Assembly (NCBI GenBank): GCA_963812775.1
Contig: CAWEWH010000009.1
Location: 620,001 to 684,000, forward strand
Source of the DNA: CAWEWH01 sp963812775
Lineage (GTDB): Bacteria; Pseudomonadota; Alphaproteobacteria; Rhizobiales; Beijerinckiaceae
DNA length: 64,000 bases
Direction of reading: 5' to 3'
Position numbers and translations under genes: made by a program. Below, one piece after another: positions 9,791 through 17,442 of this stretch. The notes beneath the pieces are model-generated. The model was not told the origin of the DNA. It made no database searches and saw only the letters and a list, made by a program, of their open reading frames with translations. How positions within the stretch are numbered: the stretch's first letter is position 1; every line of letters begins with the position of its first letter.

Positions 9791-9867
9791 CTAGTGTGGC
9801 GATTCCGAAATTCGCTAGATATCGATGGAGGTCTCGGAGCGAATTTCGGAATCACAAGCCACACTAG
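9791..9867. repeat. Large inverted repeat IR1
   Basis: The left arm (9791-9816) and right arm (9838-9867) pair through CTAGTGTG/CACACTAG and a 16-base inner block GATTCCGAAATTCGCT, with a 21-base loop and a four-base bulge (ACAA) in the right arm. Composition is AT-rich compared with the flanks. It has the same architecture as IR2 just downstream. Confidence 0.85.
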
Positions 9868-9879
9868 AAAAGGTTGATT

Positions 9880-9957
9880 CTAGTGTGCTTTTTGAATTTG
9901 AAGTTCGCTCGGTCCCTGATCCAAACAACGTAGCGAACTTCAAATTCAGCACATTAG
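9880..9957. repeat. Large inverted repeat IR2 next to the cysQ start
   Basis: The left arm (9880-9909) and right arm (9932-9957) pair through CTAGTGTG/CACATTAG and the inner block GAATTTGAAGTTCGCT, around a 22-base loop. Outer and inner ends match IR1 while the middle differs in both arms together. The space between IR1 and IR2 is also palindromic (CACACTAGAA and TTCTAGTGTG). The right arm ends 13 bases before the likely cysQ start codon, so a hairpin could affect its translation or transcription. Confidence 0.85.
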
Positions 9958-9970
9958 GGGCCTTGCGACG

Positions 9971-10795
9971 TTGAGCACCACCCCCACACCCGAAGCCATG
10001 CCCCTCGCGCTCGGCGCCATCGTGCGCGCCGCAGGAAGCGTGATCCTACGGATCGTCACCTCGGGTCTGACGCGCCTGACCAAGCCGGATGGCAGCCCCT
10101 GCACCAATGCCGACCTCGAGGCGGAATCCGTCATCCTGTCGGCCCTCGCGCGAACATATCCCGGCATTCCGGTCTTGACCGAGGAATCCGGACGAACCGG
10201 AGGGCCGCTCGGCGAGCGCTTCTTCCTGGTGGATCCCCTTGACGGGACGCGGGATTTCCTCGCCGGCCGCCCCGAATATACGGTCAACATCGCCTTCGTG
10301 ACAGCCGCCTCCCCGCAGGCTGGCGCCATCTATGCGCCTGCGCTCGGCCGCCTCTTCATCGGCGGCGCGGCCGCCTGGATGGCTGATGTCGAGCCCGGCG
10401 ACGGCCCGATCCCGCCTGCCGCATGGCGGCCCATCGCCACCCGGCGTGCGCCAGCCGAGGGCCTGGTGGCGCTGGAAAGCCTAAGCCACCGTGATCCGGA
10501 GACGGAACGCTTCCTCGGCCGCTTGCCGATAGCTCGCCGGCGCAACCTCGCATCTTCGCTGAAATTCTGTCTCGTGGCGGCGGGCGAGGCTGACGTTTAT
10601 GCGCGCTTCGGTCCGACCATGGAATGGGACATCGCGGCCGGCGATGCCATCGTGCGGGCCGCCGGCGGGGCCGTCACGCGCCCGAGCGGGGAGCCGCTCA
10701 CCTATGGCAGGGCGGACCGGGGCTTTCGCAGCGAGGCCTTTGTGGCCTGGGGCGATCCATCCTATGCCGCCGGCCTTCTGGCGACGACGGCCTAG
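9971..10795 (+). CDS. cysQ: 3'(2'),5'-bisphosphate nucleotidase CysQ family
   Basis: This 274-residue protein belongs to the inositol monophosphatase superfamily. The metal-binding motif DPLDGTRDF is at residues 88-96, with an upstream EES at 71-73 and the second metal motif WDIAAGDAIV near the C-terminus. CysQ recycles adenosine 3',5'-bisphosphate formed during sulfate assimilation; an inositol-phosphatase role cannot be excluded from sequence alone. The start taken is a TTG at 9971, with a GGGG as possible ribosome site; an ATG at 9998 is the alternative. Its stop overlaps the end of the convergent YHS gene by four bases. Confidence 0.85.
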   Translation: MSTTPTPEAMPLALGAIVRAAGSVILRIVTSGLTRLTKPDGSPCTNADLEAESVILSALARTYPGIPVLTEESGRTGGPLGERFFLVDPLDGTRDFLAGRPEYTVNIAFVTAASPQAGAIYAPALGRLFIGGAAAWMADVEPGDGPIPPAAWRPIATRRAPAEGLVALESLSHRDPETERFLGRLPIARRRNLASSLKFCLVAAGEADVYARFGPTMEWDIAAGDAIVRAAGGAVTRPSGEPLTYGRADRGFRSEAFVAWGDPSYAAGLLATTA

Positions 10796-11310
10796 TTGGT
10801 GAGGGTCCTGCCGAGCCGCGCCCAGGCGCGCTCGGCCCGGTCGGCCGTCTCCGCGTCGCTCAGGAAGCGCTCCTTGTTGCCGGTGGAGCGGAAGACATAG
10901 AGCCGGCCGTTGGCGAGGGTGAAAATGGTGGGGTCGGCGTCCACGACGAAGCCCCGGGAGGCAGCTTCGGCGTCGTAGCCGCCGAAGCGCGGCTGGTAGG
11001 TTTCCGGACGGGACAGGAAGGCGGCGCGGTTGGCGGCGCTCATGAAGCGCCAGGCGACGCCGCCCCAGACCGCCTCATGGGCCGCAAGCCCGGCCTGGGC
11101 ATTGCCGATGTCGAAATAGGCGACCGGATCGAAGCCGCGCAGCGCCACCCCGGACCGGGCGTCGACATTGAAGCGCTCACTCGGCCCGAATTTCGGCAAC
11201 GACCAGCCGTCCATTCGCGCCGCCGCGAAGGCGCCCCCGGCCTGCACAAGCAGCAGGAGCCCCAGCAGAAACACGATCTCGATGAAAGGCTTGTGCCTTG
11301 TCAGCGACAC
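10792..11310 (-). CDS. Secreted YHS-domain protein
   Basis: This 172-residue protein has an N-terminal hydrophobic segment (residues about 10-30) ending in an Ala-rich signal peptidase-like site. The mature part contains a YHS-type domain: RGFDPVAYFD, then VWGGVAWRFMSAANRAAF and FGGYDAEAASRG. YHS domains bind metals or metal-bound partners in copper and other transport systems. Periplasmic YHS proteins of this kind are common in alphaproteobacteria but have no assigned reaction. It is convergent with cysQ and has no operon partner. Function beyond the domain is not known. Confidence 0.75.
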   Translation of the reverse strand: MSLTRHKPFIEIVFLLGLLLLVQAGGAFAAARMDGWSLPKFGPSERFNVDARSGVALRGFDPVAYFDIGNAQAGLAAHEAVWGGVAWRFMSAANRAAFLSRPETYQPRFGGYDAEAASRGFVVDADPTIFTLANGRLYVFRSTGNKERFLSDAETADRAERAWARLGRTLTN

Positions 11311-11491
11311 GTTTCGCTCCGATCATTGCCCTGATTCGAACACGATGCCCCAACCGTAGTCCGAGAGCGTGAACATAGCAGTCCGGCATGATCGTCGGGT
11401 TCACGCAAAAGCTGGCATTCGATGAAAATTCGGCATCGAATTGATGCGTCGTCCGGGTCTTGTCGTTCCAGGTCTTGATGGGAGCTTCCAC

Positions 11492-12067
11492 ATGCGACTG
11501 GTTCAGCACCTCACGGCGGCGGCCATGATGGCCACGCTCGCGCTATTGAGCGGGGGCGCCGCGGCGCAGGGTCCCGGCGCGGGCGACAGGTTTTCGCCCA
11601 ACGAGATCGTCGAGTTGGGCCATCGCTTTTTCGGCACCGTATCGCGCGGCCTGGCGCTGACCGTACAGGAAGCCTTCACGCGCTTTGGCCAACCCAACGG
11701 CTACATCCTCGGACAGGAGGGCTCGGGCGCCTTCATCGGCGGGCTGCGCTACGGCGAAGGGATTCTCTACACGCGCAATGCCGGCGACCGGAAAGTGTTC
11801 TGGCAGGGCCCCTCGGTGGGCTTCGATTTCGGCGGCGACGGCGCGCGCACCATGATGCTGATCTACAACCTGCCGGCCACCGAGGCGATCTATCAGCGCT
11901 TCCTCGGTGTCAACGGCTCCGCTTATCTCGTCGGCGGCTTCGGCTTCACCGCCGCCGTCGCCGACCAGATGACGGTCGTGCCCATCCGCTCCGGCGTCGG
12001 CGCGCGCCTCGGCGTCAACGTCGGCTATCTGAAATTCACACCCGAGCCCACCTGGAACCCGTTCTGA
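11492..12067 (+). CDS. eipA: EipA family envelope protein (DUF1134)
   Basis: This protein of about 191 residues has a signal peptide ending near GGAAAQG. The rest matches the DUF1134 family: the conserved GQEGSGAFIGGLRYGEG block and a Gly-rich beta domain ending in LGVNVGYLKFTPEPTWNPF. In Brucella the homologue EipA is a periplasmic protein needed for envelope integrity and is under CtrA control. The start chosen is the ATG at 11492 because GGGAGC lies about eight bases upstream and the signal peptide begins there. No TTAA-type CtrA site was found in the 180 bases upstream, so CtrA control here is not supported by sequence. Confidence 0.82.
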   Translation: MRLVQHLTAAAMMATLALLSGGAAAQGPGAGDRFSPNEIVELGHRFFGTVSRGLALTVQEAFTRFGQPNGYILGQEGSGAFIGGLRYGEGILYTRNAGDRKVFWQGPSVGFDFGGDGARTMMLIYNLPATEAIYQRFLGVNGSAYLVGGFGFTAAVADQMTVVPIRSGVGARLGVNVGYLKFTPEPTWNPF

Positions 12068-12218
12068 TCCGCAGCGCGAGCGGCGCTTGGCCGCGCCGGC
12101 TGACGCAAAGCCGGGGCGCGGCTTATTTGCCGCTTGCCGGGCGATTGGGCTGGAAACTCGACGCCCGACATGGCAGTTTCCGCCAATCCGAAGATCGTGC
12201 GTCTGAAAGGCCTCCGCG

Positions 12219-13481
12219 TTGATCGAATCGATCATGGTCTTCGCGCTGGGCTTCCTGTCCGCAGGTCTCCTCGCGCTGATCATCCTGCCCGCCGTCAATC
12301 GGCGCGCGGAGCGCCTTGCCAAGCGCCGCTACGAGGCTTTGTTCCCGCTTTCGGCCGGAGAGCTGGCTGCCGAGCGCGATCATTTGCGCGCCGAGTTCGC
12401 GGTGGCGACGCGCCGCCTGGAGCAGAGGCTCGAGCGCGTGACCCTGGAGAGGGGCGCGACTCTCGAGGAATCCGGCCGGCGCGCCTTCACGATACAGTCG
12501 CTTGAGGACGAGGTGGCGAGCCAGAAAGCCTCGGTCGCCGACGCGCAGAAGCGTGTCGCGGAAATCGAGGCGACGCTGGCCAGCGAACGCGAGACGCTCG
12601 GCGCGAACGAGAGGACGCTCGGTGAAACCCGCGACAAGCTCGCCGCGACCGAAGCCGAGCTCAGCCTTCTGAGCGATGATCACACCCGCGCCCTTGAGGA
12701 GGTGGATGGCAAGGGCCGCCAAGTCGCCGATCTCGAGAGCCGCAACGCGCTCCTGTCGCACAAGCTGGACGACACCGAACGCACGCTCGGCGCACGCATC
12801 GCCGTGGTCACGTCCGAGCTGGCCGAGCGGATCGCCGAGATCGCCACCGAGCGTGCTGAGCGCGCCGCCGAGATCACCACCGAGCGTGCCGGCCGGGCGG
12901 CCGATCGGGCCGCCGCCCTCGATGCCGCCGAGGCGCGCGAGCGCAGCCTCGTTCAGGAGCGCAACGAGTTCGCAGCGATGCGCGACCGGCTCGGCGTCTC
13001 CGAATCGCTCCGCGCCGATCGCGAGCAGCGCATCGCCATCCTGGAATTGAGCGAGGCCGATCTCGCCAAACGTCTCACCGAGGCGACGCTGCTGCTCGAA
13101 CGCCGCCAGGCGCTCGTCGCCAAGCACGAGACCGTCATCGCCGAGCTCGAGCGCAAGATCGCCGGCCTCGAGGCGCGCCATGCCGCGGCGGAAGGAACCG
13201 CCAAGGACGAGCAGCGTTCGCTCGCCGCCAGGGCCGACGTGCTCGACGCCGAGAAGGAATCCCTCAAGCGGTCGCTTGAGGAGGCGCGCGCCGATTTGAG
13301 CCGGCTGCAGCGCGAGGTGCATGTGCTGGAGCGCCCGCCTGCGGCGGCGGCCCGCGCCGGCGACGCCGTCGAGGCGGAGAATGCAGCGCTGCGAGCCCGC
13401 ATCGAGGAGGTGGCGTCCGACATCGTGCGGCTGGTGGCTGGCGAGGCGTTGCCGAAGCCGCGCGCCAAGCGGCAGGCCTGA
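12219..13481 (+). CDS. Membrane-anchored coiled-coil protein
   Basis: This 420-residue protein has one N-terminal transmembrane helix (residues about 6-26) and then almost 390 residues of charged coiled coil. A run of imperfect repeats of the form AERxxEIxTERAxRAA lies near residues 190-230. The likely start is a TTG at 12219 with AAAGG upstream; an ATG at 12234 is the alternative. The topology suggests a cytoplasmic rod tethered to the inner membrane, a scaffold-like shape. I do not recognise a named family, and coiled coils give misleading hits to SMC and myosin-like proteins. It stands alone between eipA and a convergent operon. Confidence 0.75.
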   Translation: MIESIMVFALGFLSAGLLALIILPAVNRRAERLAKRRYEALFPLSAGELAAERDHLRAEFAVATRRLEQRLERVTLERGATLEESGRRAFTIQSLEDEVASQKASVADAQKRVAEIEATLASERETLGANERTLGETRDKLAATEAELSLLSDDHTRALEEVDGKGRQVADLESRNALLSHKLDDTERTLGARIAVVTSELAERIAEIATERAERAAEITTERAGRAADRAAALDAAEARERSLVQERNEFAAMRDRLGVSESLRADREQRIAILELSEADLAKRLTEATLLLERRQALVAKHETVIAELERKIAGLEARHAAAEGTAKDEQRSLAARADVLDAEKESLKRSLEEARADLSRLQREVHVLERPPAAAARAGDAVEAENAALRARIEEVASDIVRLVAGEALPKPRAKRQA

Positions 13482-13590
13482 ACGTCAGCTCCGCCGACGG
13501 GGCGAAAAGCGCGCCCGCCGATCCCACCACGCGACACGCCGGCGCCAATCGTAGGGCCGGCGACCAGGACGACGCTTCGGCACAAACGGA

Positions 13591-13618
13591 AACGGCGCGG
13601 GATGGCTCCCGCGCCGTT
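13591..13618 (-). terminator. Rho-independent terminator of the OmpA/di-haem operon
   Basis: A perfect 12-base-pair GC-rich stem (13591-13602 with 13607-13618) with a four-base loop lies 26 bases past the ompA-like stop codon. On the minus strand the stem is followed by TTTCCGTTTG, a moderate T-rich tail. Confidence 0.78.
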
Positions 13619-13643
13619 GGCGATTGTAGCGTTGCCGCCGGTG

Positions 13644-14192
13644 CTAGTTCGGCAGCGTGACGATCTCGACCCGCCGATTCTCGCCGCTGTCGGGACGCGC
13701 CGGATCGGCGAGCTCGCGGAAGCCGAAGCCGATGGTCTTCAGCCGCTCCGGCGAGATCTGGTAGGCCGCGACGAGATGCTCCGCCACCGAGCGCGCCCGG
13801 GCATCGGACAGGCCCTGATTGTAGACGGCCGAGCCGACGGCGTCGGTGTGGCCGCCGACCAGGAACTTCTGCGCCTGCAGCGACGGGTCCTTCAGGGCAT
13901 CGGCCAACACCTTGAGGGCGCCGCGGCCCTCAGGGGTCAAGATCGCCGAGTTGAACTCGAACTGGATCTTGATGTTGACCTTCGGCAGGTCCTTCTTGGC
14001 CTCGATGATCTCGGCCTCGTTGCCCTTCTCCACCACGATCTGGCGGGTTGGGGCCTGCTTGCCGGTCAGCGAGCGCGTCAACGGCGCCGGCTTCAACTTC
14101 TGGACCAGCTCGTCCTTGTTGAGGGGCGCCTGGGCGTAAGCCCCGGCGCACATCAGGGCGAAACTTGCTGCGAAGACTGTCAACCGAAGCAT
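13644..14192 (-). CDS. OmpA-family periplasmic protein
   Basis: This protein of about 182 residues has a signal peptide ending near AGAYAQ and a C-terminal OmpA-like peptidoglycan-binding domain: KIQFEFNSAILTPEG, then VGGHTDAVGSAVYNQGLSDARA and the terminal NRRVEIVTL. Such domains bind the diaminopimelate stem peptide. There is no N-terminal beta-barrel, so it is a soluble or loosely anchored periplasmic protein. It is the last gene of an operon, 39 bases after the di-haem DUF4384 protein, and a terminator follows. The start MLRLTVF is preferred over an upstream in-frame GTG because it begins the signal peptide. Confidence 0.85.
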   Translation of the reverse strand: MLRLTVFAASFALMCAGAYAQAPLNKDELVQKLKPAPLTRSLTGKQAPTRQIVVEKGNEAEIIEAKKDLPKVNIKIQFEFNSAILTPEGRGALKVLADALKDPSLQAQKFLVGGHTDAVGSAVYNQGLSDARARSVAEHLVAAYQISPERLKTIGFGFRELADPARPDSGENRRVEIVTLPN

Positions 14193-14231
14193 CGTCGTTC
14201 TCCTTGTCGTCTGGGTGTGCACCGTCGAGGT

Positions 14232-16499
14232 TTACTCGACGGTGATCTTGATGGCCGTACGCACCACGCCCTGTTCCTTCTTGGCGGCCTCCGCCTTGAT
14301 GTCGGCGGGCTTGGCAGCGCCGTTCTGCTTGGCCTGCTGTCCGTCGACGACGATCTGCCGGCTCAGCGCATCCGAGAAGTTGCCGACATTCGTGAAGCCG
14401 CCGTCCTTGTTGGTGGCCTTCAACCCACGTGTTGCCGCCTGCGGCAGAGCGCACTCGGCGATCACGGTCTCGATGCCCTTGTCGGCAAGGCGGAACGTGA
14501 ACGGGGTGGAAGCGTCACCGAAGTTGAACGGCTTGTTGGCGACGATGTCGTTCGCCTGCTGGAACTGGTTGGGGAACAGGATGGTGCCCGTGCCCTTGCT
14601 GTCCACGTTGGTCAGCGTCAGTTTGCAGTCCTTCTTCACCGTCACCGTGAACACTGCACGGTCGTTCTGCTTGTAGTTGAGCTGGTTTGACGTGAGCGCG
14701 ATATCGAACGCCGAGGTGGTGCCTTCGCCTTCGCTCTTGGCCTTGGCGACTTCCACCGGCGCCGCGCCGGCCGGCTGATCGACCTTGGGCGGGTCCATGA
14801 TCTTGTCGTCGGTGAGATCCGCGATGATCTTCGGGAACTCGGCCTCGAACTGGTCGCGCGGGGCAAGCCCCTGCGCCAGTCGACGCATCAGCGCGTTGGC
14901 GCGCGCCGAGCCGACAACGGCCTGCTTCAAGGCTTCCGGCTTCAGGCCGAACTCGGCCGCCGCCAGGTTGGCGTCGACGTGAGCTTCGTACTTGGCAGCC
15001 AGCGCGTTGATCATCTCGACGCCATTCCACTTCAGCGTCGGGTTGAGCCCGGCGCGCTCCATGGCGGCGCGGAAGCGCTTGGAGTCGTCCTCGAGCACCG
15101 CGTCCATCTTCTCGGACGGCGGATACAGTGCTTCGACTGCATCACGGATGTCCTTCGAGAAGCTGGCGCGATCGCCGAGCACGTGGCCGCGGATGTCGTC
15201 CTTGGCCTTGCGGATGCCCTGGTCATGGCAGCCCATGCACGAGATGCCGTTGGTCACCGTCAGATCCTTGCGCGACAGGTCGCGCACGATCTTGGTCGGG
15301 CCCTTGTCGAGCGACTTGCCGTCGGCGGTGCTCAGGTAATAGCCCTGGAACCCGTTGGACAGCGAGAAGATCGACTCGCCGCCGTCATGCTCGAAGCCCT
15401 TGTCGCCGCCCGGTCCCGTGGGATGGGCGAAGAGGCTCTGCTTGTCGCGGTCGCCGCCGAAGTCGTACGAGGTCCAGAAGTAGCCCGTGCGCATCTGGTG
15501 CCGCTCGATCAGGCGGTTGTGCTGCGACACGCCGGAAATCTGGAAGCCGGCGCGCAGGGCGGTCTGCTTCTTGATGCCGTCCGCCGTGTTGACGCCGAGC
15601 TGTTCCTCCAGCCCCTTGGCGGTATCGGGCAGCTTGAGCAGCTTGTTGTAGAGATTGGGCTGCGAGGCGCTGAACGCGAACCAGTCGGCGCGGATATACG
15701 GCAGGATCGTGCCGGTGGCCTGCGTGGTGAACTCGAACAGCTTGTCGTCCGGCCGCACGCGGTACGGGAACTGCGCGAGCAAGAGATTCCAATCCGCCTC
15801 GTCCCAGCCGACATCGGCGAGGTTGAAGCGGATGATGGTCTTCTCAGGATCGACCGTCTCGAGACGCACCACGTCGGAGGAACGGCTCAAGCTGTTGAGC
15901 AGCTTGACCGCGCCCTGGCGATAGACTTCGAGCTCCTCGTCGCTGGTGCAGGCGTTGTAGAGGTTGGTGAGCGTGAAATAGCGCATGCTCTTGACGCGGG
16001 CGTTCTGGGTCTTTTTCAGGTCATCCGAGATGGAGGCGACGATGTCGCCGTTGGACACGAACTTGCGCGCGGCGCAGGCGCTCGCAGCTTGCGTCTTCAA
16101 GCCTTCGATCCAGGCGCGCAGCGACTTCAGCTCGTCGGCGCTCGGCTCCGGCACGCCGGTCTTTTGCTCGTAGTAGAGGTCGTAGGGCATCTCCTGCTTG
16201 GCGAGCTGGTTGAAGATCAGCGACCCGTCGGGATTACCCGGCTGGACGTACTGCGGCATCTTCGCGATCTCATCAAGATTGAGAACGTTGCCGAAGTTCT
16301 TCACAGGTTTCAGACGGTCCACGAGGGAGCCGTCCTGGTGGCAGCGCGCGCAATGCTTGTTCAGCATGTCGAAGGCGGCGGCCGCAATGGGATCAGAAGG
16401 GCGCGCCGCTTCCTTGGCGGAAGCGCCGCTGAGTTGGAACGCGACCGCCGCCGCCACGGTCGTGGCGGAAGCGAACGCAAGTAGAGCCCGGCGTGACAT
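14232..16499 (-). CDS. Secreted di-haem cytochrome c-like protein with DUF4384-like tail
   Basis: This protein of about 755 residues starts at the ATG at 16499, six bases after a strong GGGGAGA site. A Sec signal peptide ending near SGASAKEA comes first. Two CXXCH haem c motifs follow, CARCH near residue 53 and CMGCH near residue 430. The region between and after them is long and matches no enzyme I can name. The C-terminal 170 residues look like DUF4384 (FDIALTSNQLNYKQNDRAVF; KDCKLTLTNVDSKGTGTILFP). DUF4384 is usually found on caspase-like, kinase and surface proteins. It is followed by the OmpA-like gene, so the pair may act together at the cell wall. The substrate or electron partner is unknown. 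Confidence 0.78.
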   Translation of the reverse strand: MSRRALLAFASATTVAAAVAFQLSGASAKEAARPSDPIAAAAFDMLNKHCARCHQDGSLVDRLKPVKNFGNVLNLDEIAKMPQYVQPGNPDGSLIFNQLAKQEMPYDLYYEQKTGVPEPSADELKSLRAWIEGLKTQAASACAARKFVSNGDIVASISDDLKKTQNARVKSMRYFTLTNLYNACTSDEELEVYRQGAVKLLNSLSRSSDVVRLETVDPEKTIIRFNLADVGWDEADWNLLLAQFPYRVRPDDKLFEFTTQATGTILPYIRADWFAFSASQPNLYNKLLKLPDTAKGLEEQLGVNTADGIKKQTALRAGFQISGVSQHNRLIERHQMRTGYFWTSYDFGGDRDKQSLFAHPTGPGGDKGFEHDGGESIFSLSNGFQGYYLSTADGKSLDKGPTKIVRDLSRKDLTVTNGISCMGCHDQGIRKAKDDIRGHVLGDRASFSKDIRDAVEALYPPSEKMDAVLEDDSKRFRAAMERAGLNPTLKWNGVEMINALAAKYEAHVDANLAAAEFGLKPEALKQAVVGSARANALMRRLAQGLAPRDQFEAEFPKIIADLTDDKIMDPPKVDQPAGAAPVEVAKAKSEGEGTTSAFDIALTSNQLNYKQNDRAVFTVTVKKDCKLTLTNVDSKGTGTILFPNQFQQANDIVANKPFNFGDASTPFTFRLADKGIETVIAECALPQAATRGLKATNKDGGFTNVGNFSDALSRQIVVDGQQAKQNGAAKPADIKAEAAKKEQGVVRTAIKITVE

Positions 16500-16791
16500 C
16501 GTTGTCTCCCCGATGTTGTTATCGGCCACCCGGCGGGAGGCCGGGCGACACCTAGACTTCAATTATAGGACAGATCGGCAACCCGGATTGTGCCGCCCCG
16601 CACGCGGCACGCGCCCGACCAGCCCCATTTCCTGGCTTCGAGATGTAGCACAACGCACAGCTCAAATTGAACCGTTAGTATACCGGACCTTGGCCTTGCG
16701 CCAAAATTCTGGTTTCATCGCGCCGTCGGCCCAATGAAGCCGCCTTCGCCCGCCAATGATATCGTCCTACCGCACCCGAATCGGGGAGACG

Positions 16792-17442
16792 ATGCGCCTC
16801 AGCACAACCACCTACTACGTCGATTTCGCCGTCTATCCGGCCCTGTTCACGGGCCTTGTGGCGCACGGCCTTGCCCCGGCGAGCGCCGAGGCGAGCGTTA
16901 CCTTCTTGGCCACGCTTGGCTTTGGCGTCGGGTTGTGGACGTTCATCGAGTATTTGGTGCACCGCTTCCTGTTTCACCGCGCGCCCATCCTGCATGACCT
17001 GCACGAGGCCCATCACGCCGCTCCCGATGACCTCATTGGCGCGCCGATCTGGGCGAGCCTCCCCATTGCGCTTGTCATATTGGTGTCATCGATCTTGCTG
17101 TTGGGGACGGCCGCCGGCGGCGGCCTGACCGCCGGCCTGATCGCGGGATACGTGTGGTACATCTCGGTTCACCACCTCGCCCATCACGGCCGGCTCCATG
17201 GCTTGCGCTACCTCTATCGCGTGCGCCGCCGCCATGCCGTGCACCACAGTTGCGACATCGGCAATTTCGGTGTCAGCACGGGGTTTTGGGACCGTGTCTT
17301 TGGAACGGTGCTGGTCAGCGCGGGCACGAGCGGCGACACGCGGCAGGGACGGGCGCAAGGGTGGCCGAGCGATCGCTTCAAGAGATTCTGGGGATGGAGG
17401 TCTTGGGGCGCCCTCGCCCGCCTCACCCGGCCGCGCTTTTGA
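16792..17442 (+). CDS. Fatty acid hydroxylase / sterol desaturase family protein
   Basis: This integral membrane protein of about 216 residues has several hydrophobic segments and the histidine clusters of the superfamily: HRFLFHR, HEAHH, HHLAHH and HAVHHSCD. These bind a di-iron centre that hydroxylates or desaturates lipid substrates. The ATG at 16792 is chosen because GGGGAG lies six bases upstream; in-frame codons before it have no ribosome site. Similar short proteins modify carotenoids, hopanoids or fatty acids, and no neighbouring pathway fixes the substrate here. Its 3' end overlaps the convergent CoA-transferase gene by 20 bases. Confidence 0.8.
   Translation: MRLSTTTYYVDFAVYPALFTGLVAHGLAPASAEASVTFLATLGFGVGLWTFIEYLVHRFLFHRAPILHDLHEAHHAAPDDLIGAPIWASLPIALVILVSSILLLGTAAGGGLTAGLIAGYVWYISVHHLAHHGRLHGLRYLYRVRRRHAVHHSCDIGNFGVSTGFWDRVFGTVLVSAGTSGDTRQGRAQGWPSDRFKRFWGWRSWGALARLTRPRF

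Noticed and set aside
11311..11491. CtrA binding site before eipA
   Set aside because: No TTAA motif is present in the spacer, although the Brucella homologue is CtrA-controlled.
12123..13322. 399-residue minus-strand frame antisense to the coiled-coil gene
   Set aside because: The plus-strand protein has a clear membrane helix and heptad pattern; the antisense product mirrors its codon bias and has no domain.
14979..16484. 501-residue plus-strand frame antisense to the di-haem protein
   Set aside because: The minus strand has signal peptide, two CXXCH motifs and a strong ribosome site; the antisense frame has none.
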